64,000 nucleotides of DNA from Pseudomonas sp. WN033 (GCA_002287035.1 NSKG01000002.1:1-64000); one strand, 5' to 3'; counted from the first letter of the stretch, positions 45,825 through 57,000 are shown. Made by a program: numbers and translations. Notes: a model not told the origin generated them from the sequence alone.

Positions 45825-48800
45825 TTAGAAATCAATACGGTAGAAGAAATCCAGCGAACTGGCAAAACCGCTGACGGCTTCCAGATAGAGCCGGCGGGTC
45901 AGTTCATAGCGCAGACCGAGCTGGTTGGCTGGTTCGAAAACCCCGACGCCGTAGCGCAGGCTGAGCTTGTCGGTGAGGTAACCAGCGGCAACCACCTGAG
46001 TGGTCAGGCCAGTACCTTCGGTTTCCAACTGAAAGCCCTCGATTCCCAGCGAACTGGCGATACTCTGGGCCATCGGTGCACTGCCAGCCAAGCCCAATGC
46101 CAGAGCCGCCTGCCCGAGCATGTTGTCATCCCCGCCGCCACCCAGCGGTCGGCCGAGGATCAGATATGACAACGCCTGCTCCTGGGCCATCGCCGGCTCG
46201 GAAAACACCTCCGACTGCGGGCTTTCGGCCCGCCCGGTCAGACGCAGGCCTGCCACCACATCACCGGCCTGACGAATCGCCTCAATATTCAAAAATGGCT
46301 GGCTTATCGGCCCGGCGAATAGAATCTGTGCACGACGCAGAGTCAGGCGCTGACCATAGCCACGATACTGGCCGCCAAGGATATTAAGATCACCGCTGGC
46401 GGTAAGATTCTCCTCAACTTCCAGGCGCCCACTCAGCCGGCCGGTCAAGCCAAAGCCGGAGAATCGCAGTTGATCGCCAATCAGCAATTGCACACGGGCA
46501 CTGATTGCCAGAGCCTGGTCGTCATCCTCGACTTCCTGGCCGACAATCACTGCATCCGGCGATAACTGCACCGCCTGCTCGGGCAGTTCCCTGATCGTGA
46601 TGTTGCCTTGCGGAATCGCTATCTGGCCCCTGAGCTGCAAACGATTGTCCGCCAGGCTGACACGCAAATCGGGGCTGACACTCAAGTCGGCATACGGGTC
46701 GACCCGAACAGGCAAAGCCGTGCCGCGCAAACTTAACTGCAAATCCAGCTCAGGCGCCCAAGTCACCATGCCGGTCAGACTGCCCTGCCCTTGCTCACCG
46801 CTGCGCCAATCACCGTCAATATCCGCATGCTGGCCGCTGATCCTGACCCGGATGCCCAACTGCTCGAGGCTGATGGGCAGCTCCGGCCCGGCTATCTGGC
46901 CGTCACGCAAGACAATCACACCGTCGACCTGCGGATCGGTCAGCTGACCTGTAAGCAGGCCGTTGCCGTTCAGCTCGCCGCGCAAGGTTTCAACTTGCGG
47001 CAGGAATGGGCGCAGAAAGTCCAGACGCAGGCCCTCAATGGCATAACGACCATTCAGCCGCTGCTGACCACCGGGATCATCGATATTCGCCTGAATATCC
47101 AGCCGGCCAATGTCTTCGCTACTGAGCAAGAACTGGCTGCGCGCCTGGTTGGCCTCCAGTACGGTATTCAACTCCAGCCGATCATAGGGGAAGCGCAGTG
47201 TCTGCTCAGTGCTGGCCACGGTAATAGCGCCATCACGACTGCTGACCTGCACCTGTGCCAGCGGTTGTGCGCCAACGGCCTGACGGAAATCTACCTCGGC
47301 ATTGAGCGTGGCATCCCAACTGAAGTCCTCTGGCAGCAGATACTGCAGCGACTCCAGCGGAAAGTCATTCAAGCTCAAGCGCAACTGCCGGTCAGGCATC
47401 AAGCGCTGCTCGCCGCTGAAGCACAGCCGTGAGCTGGAGCCGGCATGCGCCCAGCAATGCTCGCTCAGGCGCAGTTGTCCAGGCTCGAACCGATAACTGA
47501 TCAAAGCTGGCTGAGACAGGTCCCAGACCAGCTCTTCACTGGCAACCCGACTGCGGCCAAGACGGCCTTCCCAGCGCTCATCGGTCAGTTGACCGGTAAG
47601 TTGTACGTCAAGGTCGACCAGACCTCGCTCAAGCGTCAATTGCAACTGGTGCTCGGCGCGATTGCCGGCCAGGTTCAGTTCGAGATTGCCGAGCCGGGTA
47701 TCGCCGCTGATAATCCGCTGGGCCGTCAGCGTCAACTCGCCGGGTAGTTGCTCGGACAGTGTCAGCCGGCTTTGCAGCTCCAGGCCCGGAATGCTTAGCT
47801 CGTCATAGGCCAAGCGCTGACCGGTCAGCTCCAGGTCGACCACCGGGGCATCCTGCGGGCCGGCTGCCTGAAGCTGACCCTGCAGATTGCCACGCAGCCC
47901 CGGCCACAGGGTATTCAGGCGCGGCATTTGAATGTCCAGAGCAGCCTGGACCTGCGGGCCCCATTCAGCATTGCCGCTGACGCGGTTGTCGCCCTGACGT
48001 AGCAGCAAATCGTTGACTGTCCAGCGCTGGTCCTGACCTGAGAGCTGACCACTCAGTGCCAGCGGCTGTGCGCGCAGGGTGCCCTCCAGCGCCCAATCGG
48101 CGGACGCCTGCAAGCGGTCATCCCGAAGCTGTCCTTCGCTGCGCAGCGGGCCGCTCAGACTGCCAGGCAGCTCAGCCACGAACACGCCAGGGTCAAGCTG
48201 ATCGAGCAGCAGTTCGACAGTCCAGGCAATCCCGTCGGCAAAGTTCAGGGTAACGTCGCCCTGGGCTGAACCCGCTGCGGTTTCCAGGTGCAACGGCGCG
48301 ATATCAACCCGTTCCGCAGTGCCGTCAAGGCTGAGACTCAGATTCAGTACCTGATCGGCCAGGGCGCTCACCTGCCCCTTGAGTTCTGCCTGGTAGGACT
48401 CACCCGCCAGTTGGGCATCCAGTGTCAGTTGCTGGACTACAACTGGACCAATGTCCTGGGGGTACAACCACTGCCAGGGGAAGGCTTGCTCCAGCACCAA
48501 GGTGGCGTCGGCAGCCAACTGCTCAGCCCAACCGCCCCGGCCCTGAAGTGCTAGCCGGCGCTGGGGCTGTTCCACCACACTCAGTTCAAGGTCAAGCTCC
48601 TGAAGTGTTTCAAGATCCGCCTTGGCCTCCAGCCTCAGTGCCACATCGCCCCCTTCGCCAGGCAATTGAGCCCTGGCCAGCAGGTTGAAGCCCTGCTCCA
48701 GGTCGCCTGCAAGGTTGAGCGACAAATCATTGAGTGTCAGCGTTGCAGGCAACGTCTGCAGGGCCAGAAACGGCTCCCCGGCCCATTCCAGGGCAACCGG

Positions 48801-49535
48801 CAGTTCCGGCTGCAGTGGCTCAAGCGTTCCGCTCAGACGACCTTGCAGATAGCCCCGGCTCGCCAGCTCGACTGTCAGTTGAGCAAGGCTGCCACCCAGT
48901 CGCAGTTGAGCCTGCCAGTCACGCTCGTCGACTGGTGGTAGATTGACCTCAGCGTGCAGGCGCAGCGGCCACTCGCCACTCAGGCGCATGTCTGCATCCA
49001 GTTGCCAGTCCACCTCGGGGCCTATACCACTGAACTGATGCACGACCAGATGATCACCGCTCATATGCGCGGCCAGCAGTAACTCGCGCAGCAGCGGCTG
49101 CTCCTCGTCCAGCCACAGACTGCCCAGGTACAGCCGGTCAAGCTGAATGCCCAGTGGCAGACGAATGTCAGGCAGCGTGACAGGCTCAGACTCACTGGGG
49201 CTGTCATCGCCCTCGATCAACAAGTGCAGGCTGTCCACTTCCAGATGGTCGATACACAAGCGTCTGCCCCAGAGACACTCTGGAGACCAAGCCAGGCTGA
49301 GCTTGTCTAACCGCGTTTCCAGTCCTTCGTCACGCCAGTACAGGTGAGCAAAGTCCCAGCCGCGCCACAACTGGCCACCAACGAAGTCCAGCTCAAGACG
49401 TGGCTCGAAGCGCGTAGCTTGTTCAAACAACCAGCGATTAACCGTTTCGCTGGCCAGCAGTAACCCAAGCACCAGCGGAATCAGGGCCAGCAGCAACAGG
49501 CCTCGAAGCAAGGTCTTGGCGATAAAGCGAATCAC
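45825..49535 (-). CDS. tamB: Translocation and assembly module protein TamB (AsmA-like bridge)
   Basis: 1236 residues. An N-terminal membrane anchor (about 8-30) is followed by a very long beta-rich periplasmic body that forms a hydrophobic groove, and the C-terminal DUF490/TamB domain (about 900-1236: RLSGRLEVEENLTASGDLNI, ALSYLILGRPLGGGGDDNML, FYRIDF end). TamB spans the periplasm and is implicated in phospholipid transport to and protein assembly in the outer membrane. Its ATG overlaps the tamA stop (49532-49535), so the pair is translationally coupled. Confidence 0.94.
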   Translation of the reverse strand: MIRFIAKTLLRGLLLLALIPLVLGLLLASETVNRWLFEQATRFEPRLELDFVGGQLWRGWDFAHLYWRDEGLETRLDKLSLAWSPECLWGRRLCIDHLEVDSLHLLIEGDDSPSESEPVTLPDIRLPLGIQLDRLYLGSLWLDEEQPLLRELLLAAHMSGDHLVVHQFSGIGPEVDWQLDADMRLSGEWPLRLHAEVNLPPVDERDWQAQLRLGGSLAQLTVELASRGYLQGRLSGTLEPLQPELPVALEWAGEPFLALQTLPATLTLNDLSLNLAGDLEQGFNLLARAQLPGEGGDVALRLEAKADLETLQELDLELSVVEQPQRRLALQGRGGWAEQLAADATLVLEQAFPWQWLYPQDIGPVVVQQLTLDAQLAGESYQAELKGQVSALADQVLNLSLSLDGTAERVDIAPLHLETAAGSAQGDVTLNFADGIAWTVELLLDQLDPGVFVAELPGSLSGPLRSEGQLRDDRLQASADWALEGTLRAQPLALSGQLSGQDQRWTVNDLLLRQGDNRVSGNAEWGPQVQAALDIQMPRLNTLWPGLRGNLQGQLQAAGPQDAPVVDLELTGQRLAYDELSIPGLELQSRLTLSEQLPGELTLTAQRIISGDTRLGNLELNLAGNRAEHQLQLTLERGLVDLDVQLTGQLTDERWEGRLGRSRVASEELVWDLSQPALISYRFEPGQLRLSEHCWAHAGSSSRLCFSGEQRLMPDRQLRLSLNDFPLESLQYLLPEDFSWDATLNAEVDFRQAVGAQPLAQVQVSSRDGAITVASTEQTLRFPYDRLELNTVLEANQARSQFLLSSEDIGRLDIQANIDDPGGQQRLNGRYAIEGLRLDFLRPFLPQVETLRGELNGNGLLTGQLTDPQVDGVIVLRDGQIAGPELPISLEQLGIRVRISGQHADIDGDWRSGEQGQGSLTGMVTWAPELDLQLSLRGTALPVRVDPYADLSVSPDLRVSLADNRLQLRGQIAIPQGNITIRELPEQAVQLSPDAVIVGQEVEDDDQALAISARVQLLIGDQLRFSGFGLTGRLSGRLEVEENLTASGDLNILGGQYRGYGQRLTLRRAQILFAGPISQPFLNIEAIRQAGDVVAGLRLTGRAESPQSEVFSEPAMAQEQALSYLILGRPLGGGGDDNMLGQAALALGLAGSAPMAQSIASSLGIEGFQLETEGTGLTTQVVAAGYLTDKLSLRYGVGVFEPANQLGLRYELTRRLYLEAVSGFASSLDFFYRIDF

Positions 49536-51253
49536 AGCTCAGGCCCCATGGAAAAGTGAATGCGGAACCCTTCGTCGGGATCGCTGATCGAGCGGGCCAG
49601 GTCAATGCGGATCGGCCCGACCGGAGAAACCCAGCGTACGCCCAGCCCTGCGCTGGTCTTGCGCGGGTCGGTCAATGAATCCATGGCATTACCATGGTCG
49701 ACGAAGACCGCAGCACGCCAGCGGTCGATAAACTCGTACTGATATTCGACGCTTGAGGCCAGCAGGAATCGGCCACCGATCCGCTCACCGGAGCTGTCGG
49801 TCGGCGACAGGGTGCGATAGTCATAGCCACGCACGCTCTGATCGCCGCCGGCGAAGAAACGTAGCGAAGGAGGAACCCGGCGGAAACTGTTACTGGCGAT
49901 CCCCCCCAGATTGACCCGTGACAGAAAACGATGGTTGTCCCAAAGCGTGTATAGCCCTTTGGCGCTGGCGTTGGCGCGCACAAAGTCGAAGTCGGAAACA
50001 ATCCCTTCCTTGGCGCCCTGAACATCCAGCAGCAGGCTGTAGCCCTGGGTGGGATCCACGCCACCGGTACTTGTAGTGCGCTGGAACGAGATGCTAGGGA
50101 TCAACAAGGTACTGTCACCAGACTCGTTACCCAGGCTGAACCTCTCCTGCTCCAGGCGTAAACCGATAACTCGCTCCCAACCACTGCGCAGACGTTTCTG
50201 GTACTGAGCGCCGATGGTAAAGGCCTCACTCTCTGTGTCGTCGATATTCTCGTTCTGCCAGCCAGTGAAGAATCGCAACGCACTGCTCTGTGGTGGCGTC
50301 AGCGGGATTTGATACCAGGCGCTAAGTTTTTGCCGCGGCGAGGAAACCTCCAGTTCCGCCCCTCTGGAGTGCCCTTTGGCATTGAGCCAGTGTTGGGTCC
50401 AGTTGGCCCTGGCCCGGGGCCCAACGTCAGTAGAAAAGCCGGCACCAAACCCGAGGGAATGCTTTTTGCGGGCCTGAAGCTGAACATCAACCGGTATCAG
50501 CCCATCCTCATCGGCCCGGTTCGCCGGAGCCGAAACCTGAACCGATTCGAAAAAACCGCTGGATAGCAGATCGCGGTTTAAGCTGGCGATCAGGTCGGCA
50601 TCGTAGGGAACGCCCGTGCGAAATGGCACCATGCGCTGCAACAGGTTTTCGTTGAACGGCGTCTCACTAAACACCACTTCACCGAGCCTGAAACGCTCGC
50701 CGGTGTGGTAAACCAGCGTGATATCGGCCTGATTGTTCTCGGTATCGATCAGCATTCGGTGCTCGGTGAAGCGTCCGGAAAAGTAGCCATAACGCAGGGC
50801 CTGGTTGCTGATCAGGGTTTTGAGGTCTTCATAATAGCCATGGTGCAGGATTGCGCCGGTACGCAAGCGCCGACCCGGTGTCGTCAGGGCAAAAGCATCA
50901 GTCCCCTGCCCTGGCCCTTCAATGCGGATGTCGACGTTGCGCAAGCGCACCGGTTCACCGAGAGTCACATTCAAGACCAGAGTTGGCGAGTTGTTGGGGC
51001 CGGTCACCTGTGGGCGAATGCGGGTCTGGTAGTACCCCAGGGCCTGAGCAGCACGCTCGGCCTGGGCAATACTCGGGCGTGCCAGGCGCCACATTTCACG
51101 CCGACTGCTGGCCTGTACCGGGCCGACGAAGGCCTCAATATTGGCCTTTACTCGACTGTTGGCGGGTTCGATATTGACTTCGAGCTCGGCCCGGGTGCTG
51201 ATCGCAAACATCATCAGGCAGATCAGAACGAAAGCTCGGACCATATGTATCAT
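49532..51253 (-). CDS. tamA: Outer-membrane assembly factor TamA (Omp85 family)
   Basis: 573 residues, signal peptide to about 22, three POTRA domains (about 25-260) and a 16-strand Omp85 barrel (about 265-573) with the FFAGGDQSVRGYDYRTLSP loop-6 motif (VRGY). With TamB it helps assemble outer-membrane components. The start could be three codons further in (ATG at 51244), which has a better-placed GGAT; I keep the outer one. The 158-base gap upstream is shared with xthA. Confidence 0.94.
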   Translation of the reverse strand: MIHMVRAFVLICLMMFAISTRAELEVNIEPANSRVKANIEAFVGPVQASSRREMWRLARPSIAQAERAAQALGYYQTRIRPQVTGPNNSPTLVLNVTLGEPVRLRNVDIRIEGPGQGTDAFALTTPGRRLRTGAILHHGYYEDLKTLISNQALRYGYFSGRFTEHRMLIDTENNQADITLVYHTGERFRLGEVVFSETPFNENLLQRMVPFRTGVPYDADLIASLNRDLLSSGFFESVQVSAPANRADEDGLIPVDVQLQARKKHSLGFGAGFSTDVGPRARANWTQHWLNAKGHSRGAELEVSSPRQKLSAWYQIPLTPPQSSALRFFTGWQNENIDDTESEAFTIGAQYQKRLRSGWERVIGLRLEQERFSLGNESGDSTLLIPSISFQRTTSTGGVDPTQGYSLLLDVQGAKEGIVSDFDFVRANASAKGLYTLWDNHRFLSRVNLGGIASNSFRRVPPSLRFFAGGDQSVRGYDYRTLSPTDSSGERIGGRFLLASSVEYQYEFIDRWRAAVFVDHGNAMDSLTDPRKTSAGLGVRWVSPVGPIRIDLARSISDPDEGFRIHFSMGPEL

Positions 51254-51411
51254 CCATAATCATTGGGTCGCGCTAGAAGCGCCGTGCATAGACTAAATGC
51301 TAACATGCCATCCAGCACGGGGCTGGGAAAATTGTATATGGGCATGTTCGCCCCAAAGCCTTGCAAGAGCCCCGAAAAATGCCTTAACCAAGCTCAGGAA
51401 CAGCTATTTCA

Positions 51412-52227
51412 ATGAAGATAGTTTCTTTTAATATCAATGGCTTAAGAGCAAGACCTCATCAGCTAAGAGAGATTGTCGAGCGGCATGCTCCCGATATTAT
51501 CGGGCTCCAGGAAACCAAGGTCGATGACCCGCAATTCCCCTATGATGAGGTCGCCACACTGGGTTACCACGTTCACTTCCATGGCCAGAAAGGCCACTAC
51601 GGCGTTGCTCTGCTGAGCAAAAGCGAGCCGCTGTGGGTGCGCAAGGGGCTGCCTGGCGAGCCGGAAGATGCTCAGCGGAGAATGATCAGCGCTGCAATTC
51701 CCTGCGCCGACGGCCAGCCCCTTTTCGTGTTCAATGGCTATTTCCCGCAGGGTGAAAGCCGGGATCACCCGCTGAAATTTCCCGCCAAACAGCGTTTCTA
51801 TGCGGATTTGCAAAGCCATCTGGAGCAGGACTTCAAGGCCGACCAACGTCTGCTGGTCGTAGGCGACATGAACATCTCGCCAGAGGACTGCGATATCGGT
51901 ATTGGCCCGGAAAACGCCAAACGCTGGCTGCGCACCGGCAAGTGCAGCTTTCTACCGGAAGAGCGCGAATGGATGCAGCGTCTGAAGGACTGGGGGCTGG
52001 TGGACAGCTTCCGCCACCTCAATCCCGAAACGGATGATCAGTTCAGTTGGTTCGACTATCGTAGCCGGGGCTTTGAAGATCAGCCCAAACGAGGGCTGCG
52101 CATTGATTTGGTGATGGCCAGTCGCGGCCTGATCGATCATTGCATCGCGGGGGGAATTGACTACGAGATCCGCGGCATGGAAAAACCGTCTGACCATGCT
52201 CCGGTATGGGCGGAGTTTGCTATCTAG
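51412..52227 (+). CDS. xthA: Exodeoxyribonuclease III
   Basis: 271 residues of the exonuclease-endonuclease-phosphatase superfamily. [13 protein letters not shown] with catalytic Glu, [13 protein letters not shown] with Asp/Asn, [12 protein letters not shown] and the terminal [10 protein letters not shown] with the active-site His are all intact. It acts as the AP endonuclease and 3' repair exonuclease in base-excision repair. No close operon partner; convergent with clpA across a REP pair. Confidence 0.95.
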   Translation: MKIVSFNINGLRARPHQLREIVERHAPDIIGLQETKVDDPQFPYDEVATLGYHVHFHGQKGHYGVALLSKSEPLWVRKGLPGEPEDAQRRMISAAIPCADGQPLFVFNGYFPQGESRDHPLKFPAKQRFYADLQSHLEQDFKADQRLLVVGDMNISPEDCDIGIGPENAKRWLRTGKCSFLPEEREWMQRLKDWGLVDSFRHLNPETDDQFSWFDYRSRGFEDQPKRGLRIDLVMASRGLIDHCIAGGIDYEIRGMEKPSDHAPVWAEFAI

Positions 52228-52242
52228 CTGTGGGCTGGTTTG

Positions 52243-52308
52243 TTTCGCGGCCGCAGGCCGCTCCTACCAACAGGAATACTCCTGGCAGGAGCGGCCTGCG
52301 GCCGCAAA
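52243..52308. repeat. Inverted REP pair (BIME-like) between xthA and clpA
   Basis: A perfect 19-bp inverted repeat (52247-52265 and 52287-52305; arms begin GCGGCCGCAGGCCGC) plus flanking TTT/AAA and an inner CAGGA/TCCTG hairpin. The arm resembles the widespread Pseudomonas REP unit ending CTCCTACCA. Lying between convergent stops, it can act as a bidirectional terminator or mRNA-stabilising hairpin. Confidence 0.82.
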
Positions 52309-52314
52309 ATCGGT

Positions 52315-54582
52315 TCAGGCCATTTCTTCTTCCGGCACGTCCAGCACCAGCTCTCCGTCCCGAATGCTGATATGTACCGTACCGCCATGCTCGGCCAGAT
52401 CGCCGAACAGGATCTGCTCGGCCAGCGGTCGCTTGATCTTGTCCTGAATCAGCCGCGCCATCGGTCGCGCGCCCATCAGCGGATCATAGCCGTGCTCGGC
52501 CAGCCAGTTTCGGGCAGCCTCGTCGACATCCAGCAACACATGCTTGTCTTCCAGTTGCGCCTGCAGCTCGGTGAGGAACTTGTCGACCACGAACTTGATG
52601 CTCTCGTGGCTCAGGCGACCAAACTGGATGATCGCATCCAGGCGGTTGCGGAACTCGGGCGTAAAGGTTTTCTTGATAACCTCACTGCCGTCGCTGGTGT
52701 GATCCTGGGTAGTGAAACCGATTGAAGCCCGGCTCATGGTCTCGGCCCCAGCGTTGGTGGTCATGACGATGATCACGTTGCGGAAGTCGGCCTTGCGTCC
52801 GTTGTTGTCGGTCAAGGTGCCATGGTCCATGACTTGCAGCAGCAGGTTGAATACCTCCGGATGGGCCTTTTCGATCTCGTCGAGCAACAGTACGCAATGT
52901 GGGCTCTTGGTGATCGCCTCGGTCATCAGGCCACCCTGATCGAAGCCAACATAACCGGGCGGAGCACCGATCAATCGCGATACGGTATGCCGTTCCATGT
53001 ATTCGGACATGTCGAAGCGTACCAGCTCGATCCCCAGGCTCTTGGCCAACTGGCGGGTAACCTCGGTCTTCCCTACCCCGGTCGGACCGGCGAACAGGAA
53101 GGAGCCTACCGGCTTGTCGGCTGACTTGAGGCCGGCGCGCGACAGCTTGATCGCAGTGGACAGCGCGGCAATCGCATCATCCTGACCGAACACCACCAGC
53201 TTGAGGTCACGCTCAAGGTTCTTCAGCAGCTCCTTGTCGCTGGAGGACACGTGCTTGGGCGGAATGCGCGCGATTTTCGCCACGATAGCCTCAACCTCTG
53301 GCACATCAATGAATTCCGGCCGGTCTGCCGGCAGTTGCAGCCGCTGATAAGCTCCGGCTTCGTCGATTACATCGATGGCCTTGTCCGGCATGTGCCGATC
53401 GTTGATATAGCGCGCAGCCAATTCGGCTGCCGCACGCAGGGCTTCATCGGTGTAACGAATGCCATGATGCTCCTCAAAGCGCCCCTTAAGCCCCCTGAGA
53501 ATCTGAATGGTATCGCTGACTGATGGCTCGGCCACATCAACTTTCTGGAACCGCCTAGCCAACGCCCGGTCCTTTTCGAAGATGCCGCGAAACTCCTGGA
53601 AGGTGGTTGAGCCGATGCAACGAATCTCACCGGACGACAACAGCGGCTTGAGCAGGTTGGAGGCATCCATAACGCCGCCAGAGGCAGCGCCGGCTCCGAT
53701 GATGGTATGGATCTCGTCGATGAACAGAATCGCCTGTGGGCGCTTCTTGAGCGCCTTGAGAAGCGCCTTGAAGCGCTTCTCGAAGTCACCCCGGTATTTG
53801 GTCCCGGCCAGCAACGCCCCCAGGTCAAGTGAATAGACAACGGCCTGGGACAAAATGTCCGGCACTTCACCATCGATGATGCGTTTGGCCAGCCCTTCGG
53901 CAATGGCAGTCTTGCCTACCCCGGCCTCACCGACCAGCAGCGGGTTGTTCTTGCGCCGTCGCATAAGGATCTGTGCGACCCGCTCGACTTCCGCCGCCCG
54001 ACCGACCAGCGGATCGATCCTGCCCTGGCGAGCCTGCTCATTGAGGTTGCTGGCGTAGGCTTCCAACGGATTGCTGGCGGTCGAGGTTTCACCACTATCT
54101 TCGTCCACGCCGTCCTGATCGGACTGGATCTGCTCATTGTCACCGGCAACTTTAGAGATCCCATGGGAAATGAAGTTGACCACATCGATGCGGGCAATCT
54201 GTTGCTGCTTGAGGAAAAACACCGCTTGGCTTTCCTGCTCGCTGAAGATTGCCACCAGCACATTGGCGCCACTGACCTCACCCTTGCCTGAGCTCTGGAC
54301 ATGGAATACGGCGCGCTGCAAGACCCGCTGAAAACCAAGGGTTGGCTGGGTTTCACGCTCATGATCCTGGCGTGGGATCAGTGGTGTGGTCGAGTCAATA
54401 AACTCGGTCAGTTCGCGGCGCAGACGCTCAAGGTCTGCGCCACAGGCCCGCAGTACAGTGACCGCAGCCTGATTGTCGAGCAATGCCAGCAAAAGGTGCT
54501 CGACCGTCATGAATTCGTGGCGTTTGTTACGGGCATCCTTGAACGCGAGGTTCAGGGTGATCTCGAGATCTCTATTGAGCAT
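52315..54582 (-). CDS. clpA: ClpA, AAA+ unfoldase of ClpAP
   Basis: 755 residues. Clp_N double repeat (1-140), first AAA with Walker A GEAGVGKT and LLVGEAG, second AAA with [14 protein letters not shown], and the ClpP-docking loop SIGF before TTQDHT. It unfolds substrates for ClpP, with N-end-rule substrates delivered by ClpS. It is 35 bases downstream of clpS in the conserved clpS-clpA order. The acidic spacer near 150-170 ([13 protein letters not shown]) is a common variable linker. Confidence 0.96.
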   Translation of the reverse strand: MLNRDLEITLNLAFKDARNKRHEFMTVEHLLLALLDNQAAVTVLRACGADLERLRRELTEFIDSTTPLIPRQDHERETQPTLGFQRVLQRAVFHVQSSGKGEVSGANVLVAIFSEQESQAVFFLKQQQIARIDVVNFISHGISKVAGDNEQIQSDQDGVDEDSGETSTASNPLEAYASNLNEQARQGRIDPLVGRAAEVERVAQILMRRRKNNPLLVGEAGVGKTAIAEGLAKRIIDGEVPDILSQAVVYSLDLGALLAGTKYRGDFEKRFKALLKALKKRPQAILFIDEIHTIIGAGAASGGVMDASNLLKPLLSSGEIRCIGSTTFQEFRGIFEKDRALARRFQKVDVAEPSVSDTIQILRGLKGRFEEHHGIRYTDEALRAAAELAARYINDRHMPDKAIDVIDEAGAYQRLQLPADRPEFIDVPEVEAIVAKIARIPPKHVSSSDKELLKNLERDLKLVVFGQDDAIAALSTAIKLSRAGLKSADKPVGSFLFAGPTGVGKTEVTRQLAKSLGIELVRFDMSEYMERHTVSRLIGAPPGYVGFDQGGLMTEAITKSPHCVLLLDEIEKAHPEVFNLLLQVMDHGTLTDNNGRKADFRNVIIVMTTNAGAETMSRASIGFTTQDHTSDGSEVIKKTFTPEFRNRLDAIIQFGRLSHESIKFVVDKFLTELQAQLEDKHVLLDVDEAARNWLAEHGYDPLMGARPMARLIQDKIKRPLAEQILFGDLAEHGGTVHISIRDGELVLDVPEEEMA

Positions 54583-54617
54583 GATGCCACCTCATCTCTG
54601 GCGACCGAAGTCGCTTG

Positions 54618-54971
54618 TTACGCTTCCCGTTCTATTTGACACATCAACGGGTGCTGGCATTCCCTGGCGTAGTCATTTACCTGGGCCGCCTTGGTTTCGG
54701 CGATATCCCGGCTGTAGACCCCGCACACGGCCCGCCCTTCGGTATGCACCTTGAGCATGACCTGAGTAGCGGCCTCCCGGTTCAGCGAAAAGAAGCTTTC
54801 CAGTACCTCCACAACGAAGTCCATCGGTGTGTAGTCGTCATTGAGCATGACCACCTTGTAACGGGATGGGGGCTTTAGCTCGGGCTTGCTGGTCTCAACC
54901 GCCACCCCATGATCGGGTTCATGGTCCGGTTCCTGTGAACCCTGATTTAAGGTTAGTAGAATTTCCGTCAT
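54618..54971 (-). CDS. clpS: ClpS adaptor protein
   Basis: 117 residues from the ATG at 54971; ATG at 54989 and a TTG at 55001 are in frame but give poorer family alignment. The core [20 protein letters not shown] carries the N-degron pocket (NDD), and [20 protein letters not shown] and [16 protein letters not shown] are conserved. ClpS presents N-end-rule proteins to ClpA and blocks SsrA substrates. Divergent from cspD. Confidence 0.93.
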   Translation of the reverse strand: MTEILLTLNQGSQEPDHEPDHGVAVETSKPELKPPSRYKVVMLNDDYTPMDFVVEVLESFFSLNREAATQVMLKVHTEGRAVCGVYSRDIAETKAAQVNDYARECQHPLMCQIEREA

Positions 54972-55165
54972 TGCAAATAGGTTATGCATCGCAGCTGGCA
55001 AATGGAGGTCAGGCTCGCTGAGGGAAACTGTGCATTAATACACAGCTTGCCAGAGGCTAACTTGACTTAGTCGAATTCAGTGTTAAAAAGTGTAAATGAG
55101 CATGGATCGGTGGTCATCTGATTTATTACATCATATCTACCGGCATGCCCTGTACTCGAGGAATC

Positions 55166-55178
55166 ACCCCGTTGGGGT
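55166..55178 (+). promoter_or_regulatory. Small hairpin in the cspD leader
   Basis: ACCCC-GTT-GGGGT, a perfect 5-bp stem ending about six bases before the cspD ribosome-binding site (AGAGGGA). Such a position could modulate translation initiation. Confidence 0.35.
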
Positions 55179-55196
55179 CTAGCAGAGGGATGTTGT

Positions 55197-55463
55197 ATGG
55201 AAAACGGCAAGGTCAAATGGTTCAACAACGCCAAAGGCTACGGTTTTATTGTGGCCGACGGTCGTGACGAGGACCTGTTCGCGCATTATTCCGCAATCCA
55301 GATGGATGGATACAAGACGCTAAAAGCTGGGCAGCCGGTTCGTTTCGATATCATTCAGGGCCCCAAGGGCCTACATGCAGTGAATATCCAGTCCGTAACT
55401 GAATCGGCCAACGCCGCCCCGGCCACCAAAATCACCCATGAGGTTACCGCCACCCAGCACTAA
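55197..55463 (+). CDS. cspD: Cold-shock domain protein CspD
   Basis: 88 residues: cold-shock domain with RNP1 KGYGFI and RNP2 LFAHYS, then a tail of about 20 residues (ESANAAPATKITHEVTATQH) longer than in CspA. CspD binds single-stranded nucleic acid and inhibits replication in stationary phase in E. coli. It is divergent from clpSA and convergent with icd, an arrangement conserved in Pseudomonas. Confidence 0.94.
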   Translation: MENGKVKWFNNAKGYGFIVADGRDEDLFAHYSAIQMDGYKTLKAGQPVRFDIIQGPKGLHAVNIQSVTESANAAPATKITHEVTATQH

Positions 55464-55493
55464 CTTCCTGGTTTTTTTTGCCCAGCCATCATG

Positions 55494-55520
55494 ACAAAGC
55501 CGGCATATAGCCGGCTTTGT
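55494..55520. terminator. Bidirectional terminator between cspD and icd
   Basis: A perfect 11-bp stem, ACAAAGCCGGC / GCCGGCTTTGT, loop ATATA, between convergent stops. T-rich sequence (eight T at 55472-55479) lies on the cspD side. Confidence 0.85.
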
Positions 55521-55541
55521 TCATTACCCAAATGCGTTCGC

Positions 55542-56801
55542 TCAGTTCATCGCAGCAACGACGTCTTTGCCGAACTCCGAGCACTTGCGCAGCGTGGCGC
55601 CATCCATCAGGCGCTCGAAGTCGTAAGTCACGGTCTTGTTGGCAATGGCGCCGTTTACGCCTTTGATGATCAGATCAGCCGCTTCGGTCCAGCCCATATG
55701 GCGCAGCATCATCTCGGCAGAGAGAATGACCGAACCCGGGTTGACCTTGTCCTGGCCAGCGTACTTCGGCGCAGTACCGTGGGTTGCTTCGAACATGGCT
55801 ACTTCGTCGGACAGGTTGGCGCCTGGAGCGATACCGATACCACCGACTTCGGCAGCCAGGGCGTCGGACAGGTAGTCACCATTCAGGTTCAGGGTGGCGA
55901 TTACGTCGTATTCGGACGGACGCAGCAGGATCTGCTGCAGCATGGCGTCAGCGATCACATCCTTGACCACGATGGTCTTGCCGGTGTTCGGGTTCTTGAA
56001 CTGCATCCACGGGCCACCATCCAGCAGCTCGGCGCCGAACTCGTCACGGGCGATTTCGTAACCCCAATCTTTGAAGGCACCTTCGGTGAACTTCATGATG
56101 TTGCCCTTGTGAACCAGGGTCACGGAGCTGCGATCGTTGTCGACAGCGTACTGCAGGGCTTTGCGTACCAGGCGCTTGGTGCCAGCTTCGGAAACCGGCT
56201 TGATGCCGATACCGCACATGTCGGTGAAGCGGATCTTGGTAACACCCATTTCTTCGGTCAGGAACTTGATGACCTTGTCGGCTTCCGGGGTACCGGCCTT
56301 CCACTCGACGCCAGCGTAGATGTCTTCGGAGTTTTCACGGAAGATCACCATGTCGACATCGCCAGGCTTCTTGACCGGGCTTGGCACGCCTTCAAACCAG
56401 CGCACCGGGCGCTGACAAACGTACAGGTCAAGCTGCTGACGCAGGGCAACGTTCAGGGAGCGAATGCCACCACCAACCGGAGTGGTCAGCGGGCCTTTGA
56501 TGGATACAACGTATTCCTTGACGGCATGCAGGGTTTCTTCCGGCAGCCAGGTGTCCTGGTCGTATACTTGAGTGGCTTTTTCGCCGGCGTAAACTTCCAT
56601 CCAGGAAATCTTGCGCTTGCCGCCGTAGGCCTTCTCGACCGCAGCATCGACTACATCGATCATGACCGGTGAAATGTCGACACCGATACCATCACCCTCG
56701 ATAAAGGGGATGATCGGGTTGTCTGGCACGTTCAGGGACAGGTCGGCATTAACGGTAATTTTGTCGCCGTTGGCCGGCACCTGGATCTTTTGGTATCCCA
56801 T
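55542..56801 (-). CDS. icd: Isocitrate dehydrogenase (NADP+)
   Basis: 419 residues from the ATG at 56801 (SD ACGGAGTC), the size of dimeric E. coli-type Icd. It makes 2-oxoglutarate and NADPH in the TCA cycle. [18 protein letters not shown] holds the substrate and phospho-regulated Ser; [21 protein letters not shown] and the cofactor-region [16 protein letters not shown] are conserved. Two TGTAG-N5-CTACA palindromes lie 97-215 bases upstream. Confidence 0.97.
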   Translation of the reverse strand: MGYQKIQVPANGDKITVNADLSLNVPDNPIIPFIEGDGIGVDISPVMIDVVDAAVEKAYGGKRKISWMEVYAGEKATQVYDQDTWLPEETLHAVKEYVVSIKGPLTTPVGGGIRSLNVALRQQLDLYVCQRPVRWFEGVPSPVKKPGDVDMVIFRENSEDIYAGVEWKAGTPEADKVIKFLTEEMGVTKIRFTDMCGIGIKPVSEAGTKRLVRKALQYAVDNDRSSVTLVHKGNIMKFTEGAFKDWGYEIARDEFGAELLDGGPWMQFKNPNTGKTIVVKDVIADAMLQQILLRPSEYDVIATLNLNGDYLSDALAAEVGGIGIAPGANLSDEVAMFEATHGTAPKYAGQDKVNPGSVILSAEMMLRHMGWTEAADLIIKGVNGAIANKTVTYDFERLMDGATLRKCSEFGKDVVAAMN

Positions 56802-56897
56802 TTTTGACTCCGTTGCTTTGTCGTTGTCACAAGACTCCGGAGTGGTAACCCCGGAATCGCAGAATGCAGAATACGGATTTTTCGGTGGCCGTATTGT

Positions 56898-56912
56898 TGT
56901 AGTTTTCCTACA
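56898..56912. promoter_or_regulatory. Palindrome A upstream of icd (TGTAG-N5-CTACA)
   Basis: TGTAG-TTTTC-CTACA, about 100 bases before the icd start. It is one of two like sites in the 361-base gap between icd and nudJ, which holds no gene. The form resembles, from memory, the TGTAGT/ACTACA operators of the RpiR-type central-carbon regulator RccR of Pseudomonas. Confidence 0.5.
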
Positions 56913-57000
56913 GAATGTCACGCGTTTTTATGGAAAAAGCTTCGCATTCCGTTACATTTTTGTCGCCATCTGGATATTGGCCGCCCAAAGCACACATTCA

